Source: an uncultured Tenacibaculum sp. | Lineage (GTDB): Bacteria > Bacteroidota > Bacteroidia > Flavobacteriales > Flavobacteriaceae | Assembly (NCBI GenBank): GCA_947501615.1 | Contig: CANMWK010000005.1 | Coordinates: 124,001 to 188,000, forward strand | DNA: 64,000 nucleotides | Reading direction: 5' to 3' | Made by a program: the position numbers and the translations under genes | In this document: positions 25,470-34,414 of the stretch, one piece after another | Layout: each line of letters begins with the position of its first letter | Position numbering within the stretch: position 1 is the stretch's first letter | Notes under the pieces: generated by a model | The model's input: only the letters and a program-made list of their open reading frames with translations | Told to the model about the DNA's origin: nothing | Databases searched by the model: none

Positions 25470-28400
25470 ATGAAAAAAATCTACATTATTGTAGTGCTAT
25501 TCTTGGCACTACAAGTTACTTACTCCCAAAATTCAACTAAAGATATAGGCGTGCTACAAGAGCATTTCAAATCTTTGCAACAGAAAAGTGAAGACACTCC
25601 AAAAGATTTTGCGGAATGGAAAATTACAAGTACTGCATCTTCCCTTAAAAAAGGGCTTACGCATTATTATGTTACGCAATATTATAAAGGTATTCCTATA
25701 ATAAATGCGATGTCTAATATTTCAGTAGTAAATAATAAAGTTAATTTTGAGAAAAGTCAATTTATCACAGGATTAGAAGCTAAAATCCCTAAACAAAGAG
25801 GTCGTATAATTACAGAAGAAGCTGCTATTAATGCAGTAATCCGTTCTCATAATTTAAGACCAGCAAAACGATTAGTAAAAGTATTAAAACGATCTTCAGA
25901 AGGAGATAATCTTAGTACGTATTTAAATTCTGGAATTACTCAAGATAATGAACCTATTACGGTTAAGAAGGTGTACATATCACATAAAGATAAATTACAT
26001 TTATGTTGGAATGTAACGCTATACGAAGAAGGAGGAAAAAACTGGTGGAACAGTTTTGTTGATGTTTCTTCTAGTAAAATTGTTGTAGAAGACAACTGGG
26101 TAATTTCTTGTAGTTTTGGACATGCAGGACATACTGATCATGCACATAATCATAATAGTAATACATCTGAAGTTGTAGAAAATCATGTTATGGCTCCTTA
26201 TGCAGAAAAGTCGATGATGTTTGCTCCAGATTCTTACAATGTATATCCAATGCCTTTAATTAACCCTGATGATGGAGGTAGAAGTATTGTAACTGATCCT
26301 GCAGATGCTACAGCTTCTCCTTTTGGATGGCACGATACAAATGGAGCGAATGGAGCTGAATTTACAATTACAAGAGGAAATAATGTTTGGGCTCAGGAGG
26401 ATGCTAATGGAAATAATGGTACAGGCGCATCACCTAGTGGAGGTTCAGGTTTAGATTTCGATTTTCCAGTAAATTTAAATCAGGCACCAAGTTCATACAG
26501 AAATGCTTCAACTACAAACTTATTTTATTGGAATAATATCATGCACGATGTATGGTATCAATATGGTTTTGATGAAGCTAGTGGAAACTTCCAAGAGAAT
26601 AATTACGGAAGAGGTGGTTCTGGAAGTGATTCAGTAAATGCAGATTCTCAGGATGGTAGTGGTACAAATAATGCTAATTTTGGTACTCCTCCAGATGGTA
26701 GTAATCCAAGAATGCAAATGTTTTTATGGAATAGGACAAACCCTGGAAGAGATGGTTCTTTTGATAATATTATTATAGCTCACGAATATGGTCATGGTAT
26801 TTCTACAAGACTAGTCGGTGGTAGAAATTCGAATGTGTTAGGCGGTTCTGAGCAAATGGGTGAAGGTTGGTCTGATTGGTTTGGTTTAATGTTAACCATG
26901 AAGGCAGGAGATCAAGGTACAGATCGTAGAGGTGTTGGTACTTACGTATTAGGTCAAGGTTTAGACGGCTTAGGTATAAGACCAACGGTATATTCTACAG
27001 ATAGATCTATAAATGATACTGATTATGCTGATATAGGAAGTTTAGCTAGACCACATGGAGTTGGATATGCTTTTGCTACAATTCTTTGGGATATGACTTG
27101 GTTATTGATTGATCAAGAAGGGTTTGATCCAGATTTTTATAATGGAACAGGAGGTAACAATATTGCAATGGCTTTAGTTACTGAAGGTTTAAAGAATACA
27201 GCTGCAAATCCTGGTTTTGTTTCTGGTCGTGATGGAATATTACAAGCCGATCAAGATTTATATGGAGGACAGTACAGATGTTTAATTTGGAAAGCGTTTG
27301 CCGAGAGAGGAGTTGGAGAAGGAGCTAATGAAAATAACAATGGAGGAACTAATGGACAAACAGATCAAACAGTTTCATTTACAGACCCTTGTGATGGTGG
27401 TAATCCGGATCCGAATCCTACACCAACAGATTGTACATCTACTGTAGATGCGTTTCCATATAGTGAAAGTTTCGAGACTAATGATGGATGGACTCAGGTT
27501 ACTGGTGATGATGGAAACTGGGTGAGAGATGCTTCTGGTACACCTTCTAATGGAACTGGACCAAGTGCTGGAGCTGATGGTAATTTTTATATGTTTTTAG
27601 AAGCATCAACAAATGGAAGTACGGGAGAAATAGGAGCTAATGCTACAGCAATCTTATTAAGTCCATGTTATGATTTAACAGGAGCAAGTGCGGCAACATT
27701 TGAATTTAGTAACCATATGTTTGGTACAAGTGTAGGTTCATTACGATTAGAAGCTTCTACAGATGGTGCTGCTTGGACGAGTGTATGGTCAGAATCAGGA
27801 AATCAAGGAAACCAATGGAATGATGTTAGTTTAAATTTATCTGCATATTTAGGAGAGAGTTCATTACGATTACGATTTGTAGGAACAACAGGCTCTAGTT
27901 GGTCAAGTGATATAGCAATTGATGCTATCTCATTAACTACAGGTGGAACAAATCCAGATCCAGATCCTGGCTGTGCAGCATTAGATTTTAATGACTTTAC
28001 CATAAATTCATTTTCAAATCAAGATTCAGCTGGGGATTTCTCTATTGGTACAGGAGGTGCTTCGTTAACATTAACAAATAATACTTGGAAATCTATTTCG
28101 TTAAATTACACAGTAACTGCGAATACTGTAATAGAATTTGAATTTAGTAGTACTTCTCAAGGTGAAATCCATGCTATAGGTTTTGAAGATGATAATACAT
28201 TAACACAAACCAGATATTTTAAAGTACACGGAACACAGAATTATGGAATTACCAACTTCGATAATTATACTAGCGGAACTACTACCTATGTAATTCCTGT
28301 TGGAGATTCGTATACAGGTGCGATGGATCGTTTAGTGTTTATTAATGATAATGATGCAGGTTCAGGAAATAATTCAACATTTACCAATGTTAGGATTTAC

Positions 28401-28730
28401 GAAGGATCTTGTAGTAGCTCAACAGCTGTGTTAGTTAGTGATTTTGGAAGTAGAGTAGATGTGGTAGGTGATGAAGATGAAGAAATCTTAGCTTCATTAA
28501 CAATAGCTCCTAATCCAATTTCAAAAGGAAATGTTTTAAGGATAATGGGATCAGATAAAGAGTTGACAAATACAACATACAGTATTATTAATATGCTAGG
28601 TCAGGTTATTGAAAAATCTCCTTTAGAAAAGAAAAGAACAATTAATATTGATCGATTTGAAACTGGAGTTTATATTTTAAGACTTGAAAATGAATACGCA
28701 AAAGTCAACAAACGATTTATTATTAAATAA
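25470..28730 (+). CDS. M36-family (fungalysin) metallopeptidase with T9SS C-terminal sorting domain
   Basis: This secreted zinc peptidase has, in order, a signal peptide (1-19), an FTP-type propeptide (about 40-150), the M36 catalytic domain with HEYGH (His438, His442) and the third ligand Glu465 in GEGWSD, a proline/asparagine linker near residue 650, a MAM/jelly-roll-like region (about 660-820), another beta-sandwich region, and a C-terminal domain (about 1010-1086) with the T9SS type A pattern SLTIAPNPIS-x-G and KRFIIK. It should be exported by the type IX system and act outside the cell on proteins. It is 1086 residues, typical for flavobacterial members. Confidence 0.92.
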   Translation: MKKIYIIVVLFLALQVTYSQNSTKDIGVLQEHFKSLQQKSEDTPKDFAEWKITSTASSLKKGLTHYYVTQYYKGIPIINAMSNISVVNNKVNFEKSQFITGLEAKIPKQRGRIITEEAAINAVIRSHNLRPAKRLVKVLKRSSEGDNLSTYLNSGITQDNEPITVKKVYISHKDKLHLCWNVTLYEEGGKNWWNSFVDVSSSKIVVEDNWVISCSFGHAGHTDHAHNHNSNTSEVVENHVMAPYAEKSMMFAPDSYNVYPMPLINPDDGGRSIVTDPADATASPFGWHDTNGANGAEFTITRGNNVWAQEDANGNNGTGASPSGGSGLDFDFPVNLNQAPSSYRNASTTNLFYWNNIMHDVWYQYGFDEASGNFQENNYGRGGSGSDSVNADSQDGSGTNNANFGTPPDGSNPRMQMFLWNRTNPGRDGSFDNIIIAHEYGHGISTRLVGGRNSNVLGGSEQMGEGWSDWFGLMLTMKAGDQGTDRRGVGTYVLGQGLDGLGIRPTVYSTDRSINDTDYADIGSLARPHGVGYAFATILWDMTWLLIDQEGFDPDFYNGTGGNNIAMALVTEGLKNTAANPGFVSGRDGILQADQDLYGGQYRCLIWKAFAERGVGEGANENNNGGTNGQTDQTVSFTDPCDGGNPDPNPTPTDCTSTVDAFPYSESFETNDGWTQVTGDDGNWVRDASGTPSNGTGPSAGADGNFYMFLEASTNGSTGEIGANATAILLSPCYDLTGASAATFEFSNHMFGTSVGSLRLEASTDGAAWTSVWSESGNQGNQWNDVSLNLSAYLGESSLRLRFVGTTGSSWSSDIAIDAISLTTGGTNPDPDPGCAALDFNDFTINSFSNQDSAGDFSIGTGGASLTLTNNTWKSISLNYTVTANTVIEFEFSSTSQGEIHAIGFEDDNTLTQTRYFKVHGTQNYGITNFDNYTSGTTTYVIPVGDSYTGAMDRLVFINDNDAGSGNNSTFTNVRIYEGSCSSSTAVLVSDFGSRVDVVGDEDEEILASLTIAPNPISKGNVLRIMGSDKELTNTTYSIINMLGQVIEKSPLEKKRTINIDRFETGVYILRLENEYAKVNKRFIIK

Positions 28731-28798
28731 TTAATGTAATACAATGTGTAATTAAAAGCGTTGTAGTTTAGTCGTTAATCATATAAAATAATAACTAG

Positions 28799-28826
28799 AA
28801 AACCTCTTGAGAAATCAGGAGGTTTT
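28799..28826 (+). terminator. Terminator after the M36 peptidase, GAAA tetraloop
   Basis: The stem AAAACCTCTTGA (28799-28810) pairs with TCAGGAGGTTTT (28815-28826), with one T-G wobble, around a GAAA tetraloop, then T's. The sequence CTTGAGAAATCA recurs in the next terminator at 29440-29467. Confidence 0.8.
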
Positions 28827-29016
28827 TTCGGTTAAGGGAGGATTTGTAACATTTAGGTTTAAATATCACACATTCATGGGATTAAGTGTTTTTTTTAAAG
28901 CTAAAATTTTGAAATTTGAAATAACTAACCAATACAATGGCCATTGTTTTTTATAGTATAAGGCGAAACCTGAAAAGCCAATTAATAAACAGAGTAAGGG
29001 ATTAAAAAACAAAATT

Positions 29017-29388
29017 ATGGGATTTTATGGTAAAGAACCAGTTACTCCAAGTGAGTGCAAAGTATTGTATGTATGGACAGGATTAAGAACGCCAGGTTTC
29101 TTCAGTGTTTATGTTCAAGGAGAAGCGCAAAAATATTCTTACGGATTCGATTTGGTAAGAGATCCACACTTTGTTGGAGGGTTAAAAATTGATGTAATGG
29201 GTTGGACAGGACCTTTAGGGGATGGTAGTTCTCCATATAAAGTCCATGGAACTTTTCAAGGTGCTTTTCAAAAAGAAATTATAATTTCTGGATCTAACGG
29301 AAATTTTCCAATTGAAGTAGAAGAAGTTCCTTACGATCAATTAGAAGATTATATAAAGTCGAAGGCTTTAGCAGAAGCAGGTCAATAG
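29017..29388 (+). CDS. Unknown soluble protein, 123 aa
   Basis: I do not recognise a family. There is no signal peptide. It is Gly-rich, with strand-like segments (KVLYVWTGLR, FFSVYVQGEA, GLKIDVMGWTG, KEIIISGSNGNFPIEV) and a short acidic helical tail. The composition suggests a compact beta-rich cytoplasmic protein. It stands alone: terminators bound both sides (28799 and 29440), so it is a single-gene transcript. A 190-base region in front of it holds no feature that I can name. Confidence 0.6.
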   Translation: MGFYGKEPVTPSECKVLYVWTGLRTPGFFSVYVQGEAQKYSYGFDLVRDPHFVGGLKIDVMGWTGPLGDGSSPYKVHGTFQGAFQKEIIISGSNGNFPIEVEEVPYDQLEDYIKSKALAEAGQ

Positions 29389-29439
29389 TATACTTACAAT
29401 ATAGTTAGTTCTTGTTAAGAGCGTGTTACTGTTCTTAAA

Positions 29440-29467
29440 AAAGCCACTTGAGAAATCAAGTGGCTTT
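29440..29467 (+). terminator. Terminator after the 123-residue gene, GAAA tetraloop
   Basis: AAAGCCACTTGA (29440-29451) pairs with TCAAGTGGCTTT (29456-29467) perfectly around the GAAA tetraloop. It is 51 bases after the stop. Confidence 0.8.
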
Positions 29468-29565
29468 ATCATTAAATTAACAATAGTATTATGAAAACTT
29501 AATCATAAGATTCTTTTTAGTTTACATACAAAAAATAATTTGGATTAATTTTTATATGTTTATTT

Positions 29566-30714
29566 ATGAGTCGATTACAGAACTGGTTTTTCAATCAAAT
29601 ACATGGAAAAAAATTAATTTATAATACATGTTGGGAAGACCCAAGATGTGATAGAGAGCTATTAAAACTAGATAACGATACTAAGCTGGTAATGATTACT
29701 AGTGCTGGAGATAACTTACTGGATTATCTCTTAGATGAACCTGCTGAAATTCACTCCGTAGATATGAATTTCAGACAAAATGCTCTTTTAGAATTAAAGC
29801 GTAGTATGTTAGAATTTGGGGATTATGAAACTTTATTTCAGTTTTTTGGAGAAGGAAATCATACAAAGGCGAAATCGTATTATGAAGAAAATTTACGAAA
29901 TAAACTTCCAGATTATGCACAAAAGTATTGGGATGAACACATTCATTATTTTCAAGGAAAAGGAAAAAGAAATTCTTTTTATTACAGAGGTGCATCAGGA
30001 GCTTTAGCGTATTTATGTAGGAGGTATTTGTATACTAGTAAAAAGATAAAACAGAATTTAGAACACTTTATGGCTTCGAATGATTTGAAGCAACAAGAGA
30101 GTTATTACACAATTCTAGAAGAAAAGATATTCAATCCTTTTATTTCAATGTTGCTAAACAATCATTTTACCATGTATTTAGCAGGAGTACCAAAAGCGCA
30201 ACAAGCTTTAATACAAGAAAGTTATGCAGGTGGAAATGTAGCTTATATAAGAGAATCATTTCGAAATGTATTTACACAATTAGACATTGGCGATAATTAT
30301 TTTTATCAAGTGTACTTAAAAGGTTTTTATACTCAAGAATGTTGTCCAGAATATTTAAAACGAGAAAACTTTACAAGACTACAAAAACAGCAAAGTAAAG
30401 CTCGTACTTATACAACTACGTTGAGCGGTTTTTTAAAGGAAAACCCAGGTGAATATTCTCACTATGTACTATTAGATCATCAAGATTGGCTTGCGGCTAA
30501 TAATGTGCCTGCTTTAAAAGAAGAGTGGGAGTTAATTTTAAAAAATAGTAAATCAGGAACCAGAATTTTGATGCGATCTGTAGCCAAAAACATAGACTTC
30601 TTTCCTGATTTTGTTAGGGCTAAAGTTGATTTTGATTATGAATTATCAAATCGATTGCATAAAGAAGATAGAGTAGGAACGTACGCAAGTGTGTATTTAG
30701 GAATTGTAAAGTAA
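29566..30714 (+). CDS. btaA: S-adenosylmethionine:diacylglycerol 3-amino-3-carboxypropyltransferase (BtaA-like, DUF3419)
   Basis: BtaA transfers the 3-amino-3-carboxypropyl group of SAM to diacylglycerol, forming diacylglyceryl-homoserine for betaine lipid synthesis. The 382-residue protein shows the DUF3419 start NTCWEDPRCDRELL, then VMITSAGDNLLDYLL and EIHSVDMNFRQNALLELK (SAM-binding motifs), and EYSHYVLLDHQDWLAA late in the protein. The length matches the family. The next gene, six bases downstream, encodes the partner methyltransferase, which strengthens the call. It acts on the cytoplasmic side of the membrane. Confidence 0.88.
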   Translation: MSRLQNWFFNQIHGKKLIYNTCWEDPRCDRELLKLDNDTKLVMITSAGDNLLDYLLDEPAEIHSVDMNFRQNALLELKRSMLEFGDYETLFQFFGEGNHTKAKSYYEENLRNKLPDYAQKYWDEHIHYFQGKGKRNSFYYRGASGALAYLCRRYLYTSKKIKQNLEHFMASNDLKQQESYYTILEEKIFNPFISMLLNNHFTMYLAGVPKAQQALIQESYAGGNVAYIRESFRNVFTQLDIGDNYFYQVYLKGFYTQECCPEYLKRENFTRLQKQQSKARTYTTTLSGFLKENPGEYSHYVLLDHQDWLAANNVPALKEEWELILKNSKSGTRILMRSVAKNIDFFPDFVRAKVDFDYELSNRLHKEDRVGTYASVYLGIVK

Positions 30715-30720
30715 TGTCTT

Positions 30721-31359
30721 ATGAATGTTGAAAATTCAATAAAACAAAGTCAGTTAATTAAAAATTATTATAACTTTCAGTCTACTATTTATGATGCTAC
30801 GCGATGGTCATTTCTTTTTGGGAGGAAATTAATTATTGATAAAATTGAAGAGGTTACTTCCCCGAAAGTTGTTCTTGAAATAGGTTGTGGAACGGGGTGT
30901 AATTTAAAAAATCTCAATAAAACATTTCCTAACAGTACTATTTTAGGGTTAGATGTTTCTAAGGATATGTTGAATATCGCTAAGAAAAAACTAAAAGATA
31001 GTACAAACATTCAACTCATAGATAGTGCTTACGGAAATTCGAATGTTATAAATGATAATGCGCCAGATGTTATTCTGTTTTCGTACATGCTAACTATGGT
31101 GAATCCCGAGTTTTCTGCTATGATAGCTCAGGCGTATGAAGATTTAAAGCCAGGAGGGTATATTGCTGTTGTAGATTTTTACAATTCAAGACATACATGG
31201 TTTCGTAATCATATGGGGAATCATCATGTGCGAATGGAAGGTCATTTAACTCCTGTGTTAAGAGAGAAATTTGAGACTATAGATCATAGTGTTTATAAAG
31301 CTTATTTTGGTATATGGGAATATTTCACATACATCGGAAAGAAAAAAGAGTTAGTTTAA
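30721..31359 (+). CDS. btaB: Diacylglyceryl-homoserine N-methyltransferase (BtaB-like)
   Basis: This class I SAM-dependent methyltransferase is expected to add three methyl groups to diacylglyceryl-homoserine, giving the betaine lipid DGTS. Residues 45-60 hold motif I (VVLEIGCGTGCNL), followed by GLDVSKDML and later VVDFYNSRH and a C-terminus EYFTYIGKKK common to BtaB. Its 212-residue length is as expected. It is coupled to btaA. The convergent flavoprotein gene overlaps its 3' end by four bases. Confidence 0.85.
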   Translation: MNVENSIKQSQLIKNYYNFQSTIYDATRWSFLFGRKLIIDKIEEVTSPKVVLEIGCGTGCNLKNLNKTFPNSTILGLDVSKDMLNIAKKKLKDSTNIQLIDSAYGNSNVINDNAPDVILFSYMLTMVNPEFSAMIAQAYEDLKPGGYIAVVDFYNSRHTWFRNHMGNHHVRMEGHLTPVLREKFETIDHSVYKAYFGIWEYFTYIGKKKELV

Positions 31360-32495
31360 AAAACTAACTCTTTTACTTTTTTAGAGATTGCTTGTTTTAT
31401 ATCTATAGGATAGGATCTATCTCCATGAAAAATATCTGCCATAGCATCACTAAAACGTTGTCCATATTTCTTTAATAGGATATTTCGAATTGTTTTTTGC
31501 TCGTAAAACCATTTCGCTAACCAAAGTCCTGTTTGAATCTCTGGAAGCAGTTTTTCATTTAGTTTCTCAAGGTATAACTCTTTAGCCTTATCTAAATTAT
31601 TATTGCTTTCACTAATAGCTTTTGCAGCTAAAACTCCACTATAAATAGCATTAGAAATTCCTTCCGCAGTAATTGGGTCAGCAAAACCAGCAGCATCACC
31701 AATCAAAAACACATTGTTTTTCACAAAACCATCTGTTCTTGGCGCAATAGGAATTTGAAATCCGTGTTGCGATTCTTTAATGATTGTATTAATACCAAGA
31801 GTTTTTAAATATTCTTGGTAGTATTGTTTTAAATTGATTCTAGCTTTTTTTGTTGAAGCAACACCTATAGACAGATGATTCTTCTTAGGGAAACTCCAAG
31901 CATATCCGTACGGAATAGCATCAATATCAAACCGTACACTATCTTTTAATCTATTAAAATCTTCTTCAGGAACTTCTATTTCATATTCTAATGCAGGAAT
32001 TAACTTTCTAGTTTCTTCATTCCATCCAGCCATTTTTGCGGTCGGACTTAAAGCTCCGTCTGCTGCAACAATAAAATTAGCTGTTATTTCTTGTTGGTCT
32101 GTGGTTAAAACAGTTTTGTCGTTTTGAAAATCTAAGGAAACTAGTTTGTTGCCTTCCAGTAAAGTAACGCCTAGTTTTTTAGCTTCTTCTACAATCAAAT
32201 TATCGAAAGAATCACGCATTATCATAGTGATAGTAGGATCTTTACGAACTGTTTGAAAGTGAAGTTTACGTCCTAATAAAATATCTACAGTGTTGAATTC
32301 TCTTTCAACCACACTGGTAATATCAAAAGGTAAATCTTTTCGCCCTCTATATACAAAACCACCACCACAAGTTTTATAGCGAGGTAATGTTTCTTTTTCG
32401 ATAATTACTGTTGAAATTCCTTGTTTGGCCAAATGAAAAGCAGTAGAAGCTCCCGATGGTCCACTTCCTATAACTGCGACTTCAAAATGTTTCAT
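31356..32495 (-). CDS. Geranylgeranyl-reductase family flavoprotein
   Basis: The 379-residue protein begins with the FAD-binding fingerprint AVIGSGPSGASTAFHLA, then KETLPRYKTCGGG (the conserved C-G-G-G of geranylgeranyl reductases) and VFLIGDAAGFADPITAEGISNAI near residue 270. Family members reduce double bonds of isoprenoid chains or act in menaquinone and lipid pathways, and the specific substrate is unknown here. It is the last gene of the eight-gene minus-strand run from 39825. It converges on btaB with a four-base overlap of the two coding ends. Confidence 0.85.
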   Translation of the reverse strand: MKHFEVAVIGSGPSGASTAFHLAKQGISTVIIEKETLPRYKTCGGGFVYRGRKDLPFDITSVVEREFNTVDILLGRKLHFQTVRKDPTITMIMRDSFDNLIVEEAKKLGVTLLEGNKLVSLDFQNDKTVLTTDQQEITANFIVAADGALSPTAKMAGWNEETRKLIPALEYEIEVPEEDFNRLKDSVRFDIDAIPYGYAWSFPKKNHLSIGVASTKKARINLKQYYQEYLKTLGINTIIKESQHGFQIPIAPRTDGFVKNNVFLIGDAAGFADPITAEGISNAIYSGVLAAKAISESNNNLDKAKELYLEKLNEKLLPEIQTGLWLAKWFYEQKTIRNILLKKYGQRFSDAMADIFHGDRSYPIDIKQAISKKVKELVF

Positions 32496-32531
32496 AGAGT
32501 AGTACTAGTTTTAATAGGCTACTAATATAAG

Positions 32532-33554
32532 CTATTCAAAATTTATTCGGGACATGATTGGAAAGTGATCTGAATATTTTGGAGTGTAAGTTTTAAAATT
32601 ATTAATTGTGGTGCTTTTATCCGTTAATATAAAATCAATACGCATAGGAAAGAAGTAGTTAAAAGATTTCCCAAAACCTTTACCAGCAACTTCAAAAGCA
32701 TCATTTTTATCTTTACATAATTGTCTGTATACCCAAGAAAAAGCAGTATTGTTAAAATCACCACAAATTACTTTCCTTTTTGTCCATTTTTTTTCATGAG
32801 TAAGGAAAGTTTCAACTTGAGAAGCTTGCTTTATAAATCCATTTTTTAGACGACCAATTAGTTTTTCAGAACTTGATTCTCCAAAATTTTCTTTTTTCGG
32901 ATTTAACCGTAGCGATTGTAAATGCAAATTATAAATACGAACAGTATCCTTATTTTTAATGACATCAATATAAATAGCATTGTTGGCACTTTTTTTAAAG
33001 TCTAAAGATCCTTTATTAATGATTTTATATTTTGAGAATATAGCTAAGCCAAAATTATTTTTTTTAGACTTTGGAACATAGTAAGAATATGGATATTTTA
33101 AATCTCTTTTTTTTGAATGATGGTATTCTTGAATAGCTAAAATATCAGGATCTTTTTCTTTAATGAAAGCGATAATTTTTTTGCTAATATCTTTATCTTC
33201 AATCCAGTTATATAAATTAAACATCCTTACATTATAACTCATCACCTTTACGTCGTTATTACGAGCAGTATTTTTTGAAGAAAATTTGATAAAGGGAGGT
33301 AGAAATAACCACCCCAATAGTAAAATTAACCCCGATAATATAAAGTGTTTTCTGAATTTAAAGATCCAGTAGATACAAAATATAGCATTTGTAATAATTA
33401 AAAATGGAACAGCTAAACTAGCTACAGAAAATACAGGAACTGTTTTGGGAGAAACAAAGGCTAAAAAGTAAGATAAAAGCAATGCTGTAGCAACAATCGA
33501 ATTGATGAAGTACAGAAATTTATCTAAAAATGAATATTTCTTTTTCTTAAGCAA
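32532..33554 (-). CDS. Membrane-anchored endonuclease/exonuclease/phosphatase family protein
   Basis: Three or four N-terminal membrane helices (residues 10-95) precede an EEP domain with VMSYNVRMFN, AIQEYHH (metal-binding Glu), the GDFNNT motif and the C-terminal SDHFPI active-site His. The intact catalytic set suggests a metal-dependent phosphodiesterase or sphingomyelinase-like activity on the periplasmic side. Substrates are unknown. The gene starts 5 bases after the rhomboid stop in the minus-strand run. Confidence 0.88.
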   Translation of the reverse strand: MLKKKKYSFLDKFLYFINSIVATALLLSYFLAFVSPKTVPVFSVASLAVPFLIITNAIFCIYWIFKFRKHFILSGLILLLGWLFLPPFIKFSSKNTARNNDVKVMSYNVRMFNLYNWIEDKDISKKIIAFIKEKDPDILAIQEYHHSKKRDLKYPYSYYVPKSKKNNFGLAIFSKYKIINKGSLDFKKSANNAIYIDVIKNKDTVRIYNLHLQSLRLNPKKENFGESSSEKLIGRLKNGFIKQASQVETFLTHEKKWTKRKVICGDFNNTAFSWVYRQLCKDKNDAFEVAGKGFGKSFNYFFPMRIDFILTDKSTTINNFKTYTPKYSDHFPIMSRINFE

Positions 33555-33559
33555 TGTGT

Positions 33560-34414
33560 TTATTTTTTTCCTTGTTCAAACAAAAAATCTTTTTCATCTT
33601 GAGTCAGAGAATCATAACCAGAATCTCCAATTTTTTCCAAGATAGTATCAATCTTTTTTTGATGATCAGATTTTGTTCTGTACGGCCCTTTTGGTGTTTT
33701 GGTATTAGATCTATGTACAGTTTTCAATTTCGTTTTTTTCTTTTTATTTCTTTTGAAAGAGAATACATCTAGCTCTTTATTTCCATAATATTTTACGAAT
33801 AAGAACCCGAAAAGTGCGCCTCCTAAATGAGAAAAATGACCACCACCATTTCCTCCAGATAAACGTATTAAATCCATTAAAATGAAAAATAAAGCTAAGT
33901 GCCATACTTTAACATACACATTAATTAAAGGGATTCTTAATTCGTAGTTAGGAATGTGTGTAGCAGTACCAATAATTATTGCTGAAACGCCTGCTGAAGC
34001 TCCAACAATAATATGTTTTGAAGTTTGAAAAACAGGAAAAAAGTTCATTGCAAAAATAAATAGCATTCCACCAAATATAGTACCTAAGAGGTAGAAATTT
34101 AATAAATGCTTTTCAGAGAAATATTCAAGGAATAATCGGCCAAAAATGTATAACCAAATACAATTTGAAAGAATATGGAAAAAGCCACCGTGTAAGAAAC
34201 CAAAAGAAACTAAAGACCATGGTTTAATGATAAACTTATTAAGATCAGAAGGTAATGCAAACCATTCCGTCAAAAAATTTACTCTAGTGCCGTATAAACC
34301 AGAAAAAGATATAGATAATAAACCTAAAATAAACACAGCTATGTTTATATATATCAATTTCTCTAGCATAGTTGCGCTGTTAAAATTACCTTTCAAATTA
34401 TCTAAAAAACTCAT
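33560..34414 (-). CDS. Rhomboid intramembrane serine protease 1
   Basis: This rhomboid cleaves membrane proteins in or near the bilayer. It has about six helices, GASAGVS with the catalytic Ser, HILSN in the second helix and SHLGGALFGF with the catalytic His in the last. A hydrophilic C-terminal tail of about 80 residues (Lys-rich, then KKIDTILEKIGDSGYDSLTQDEKDFLFEQGKK) resembles a DUF6576-type domain and is not found in the second rhomboid. The length is 284. It follows the TPR protein gene with a one-base overlap. Confidence 0.93.
   Translation of the reverse strand: MSFLDNLKGNFNSATMLEKLIYINIAVFILGLLSISFSGLYGTRVNFLTEWFALPSDLNKFIIKPWSLVSFGFLHGGFFHILSNCIWLYIFGRLFLEYFSEKHLLNFYLLGTIFGGMLFIFAMNFFPVFQTSKHIIVGASAGVSAIIIGTATHIPNYELRIPLINVYVKVWHLALFFILMDLIRLSGGNGGGHFSHLGGALFGFLFVKYYGNKELDVFSFKRNKKKKTKLKTVHRSNTKTPKGPYRTKSDHQKKIDTILEKIGDSGYDSLTQDEKDFLFEQGKK

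Noticed and set aside
29771..30007. Short frames on both strands inside btaA
   Set aside because: They lie within a gene with clear SAM-binding motifs and have no features of their own.
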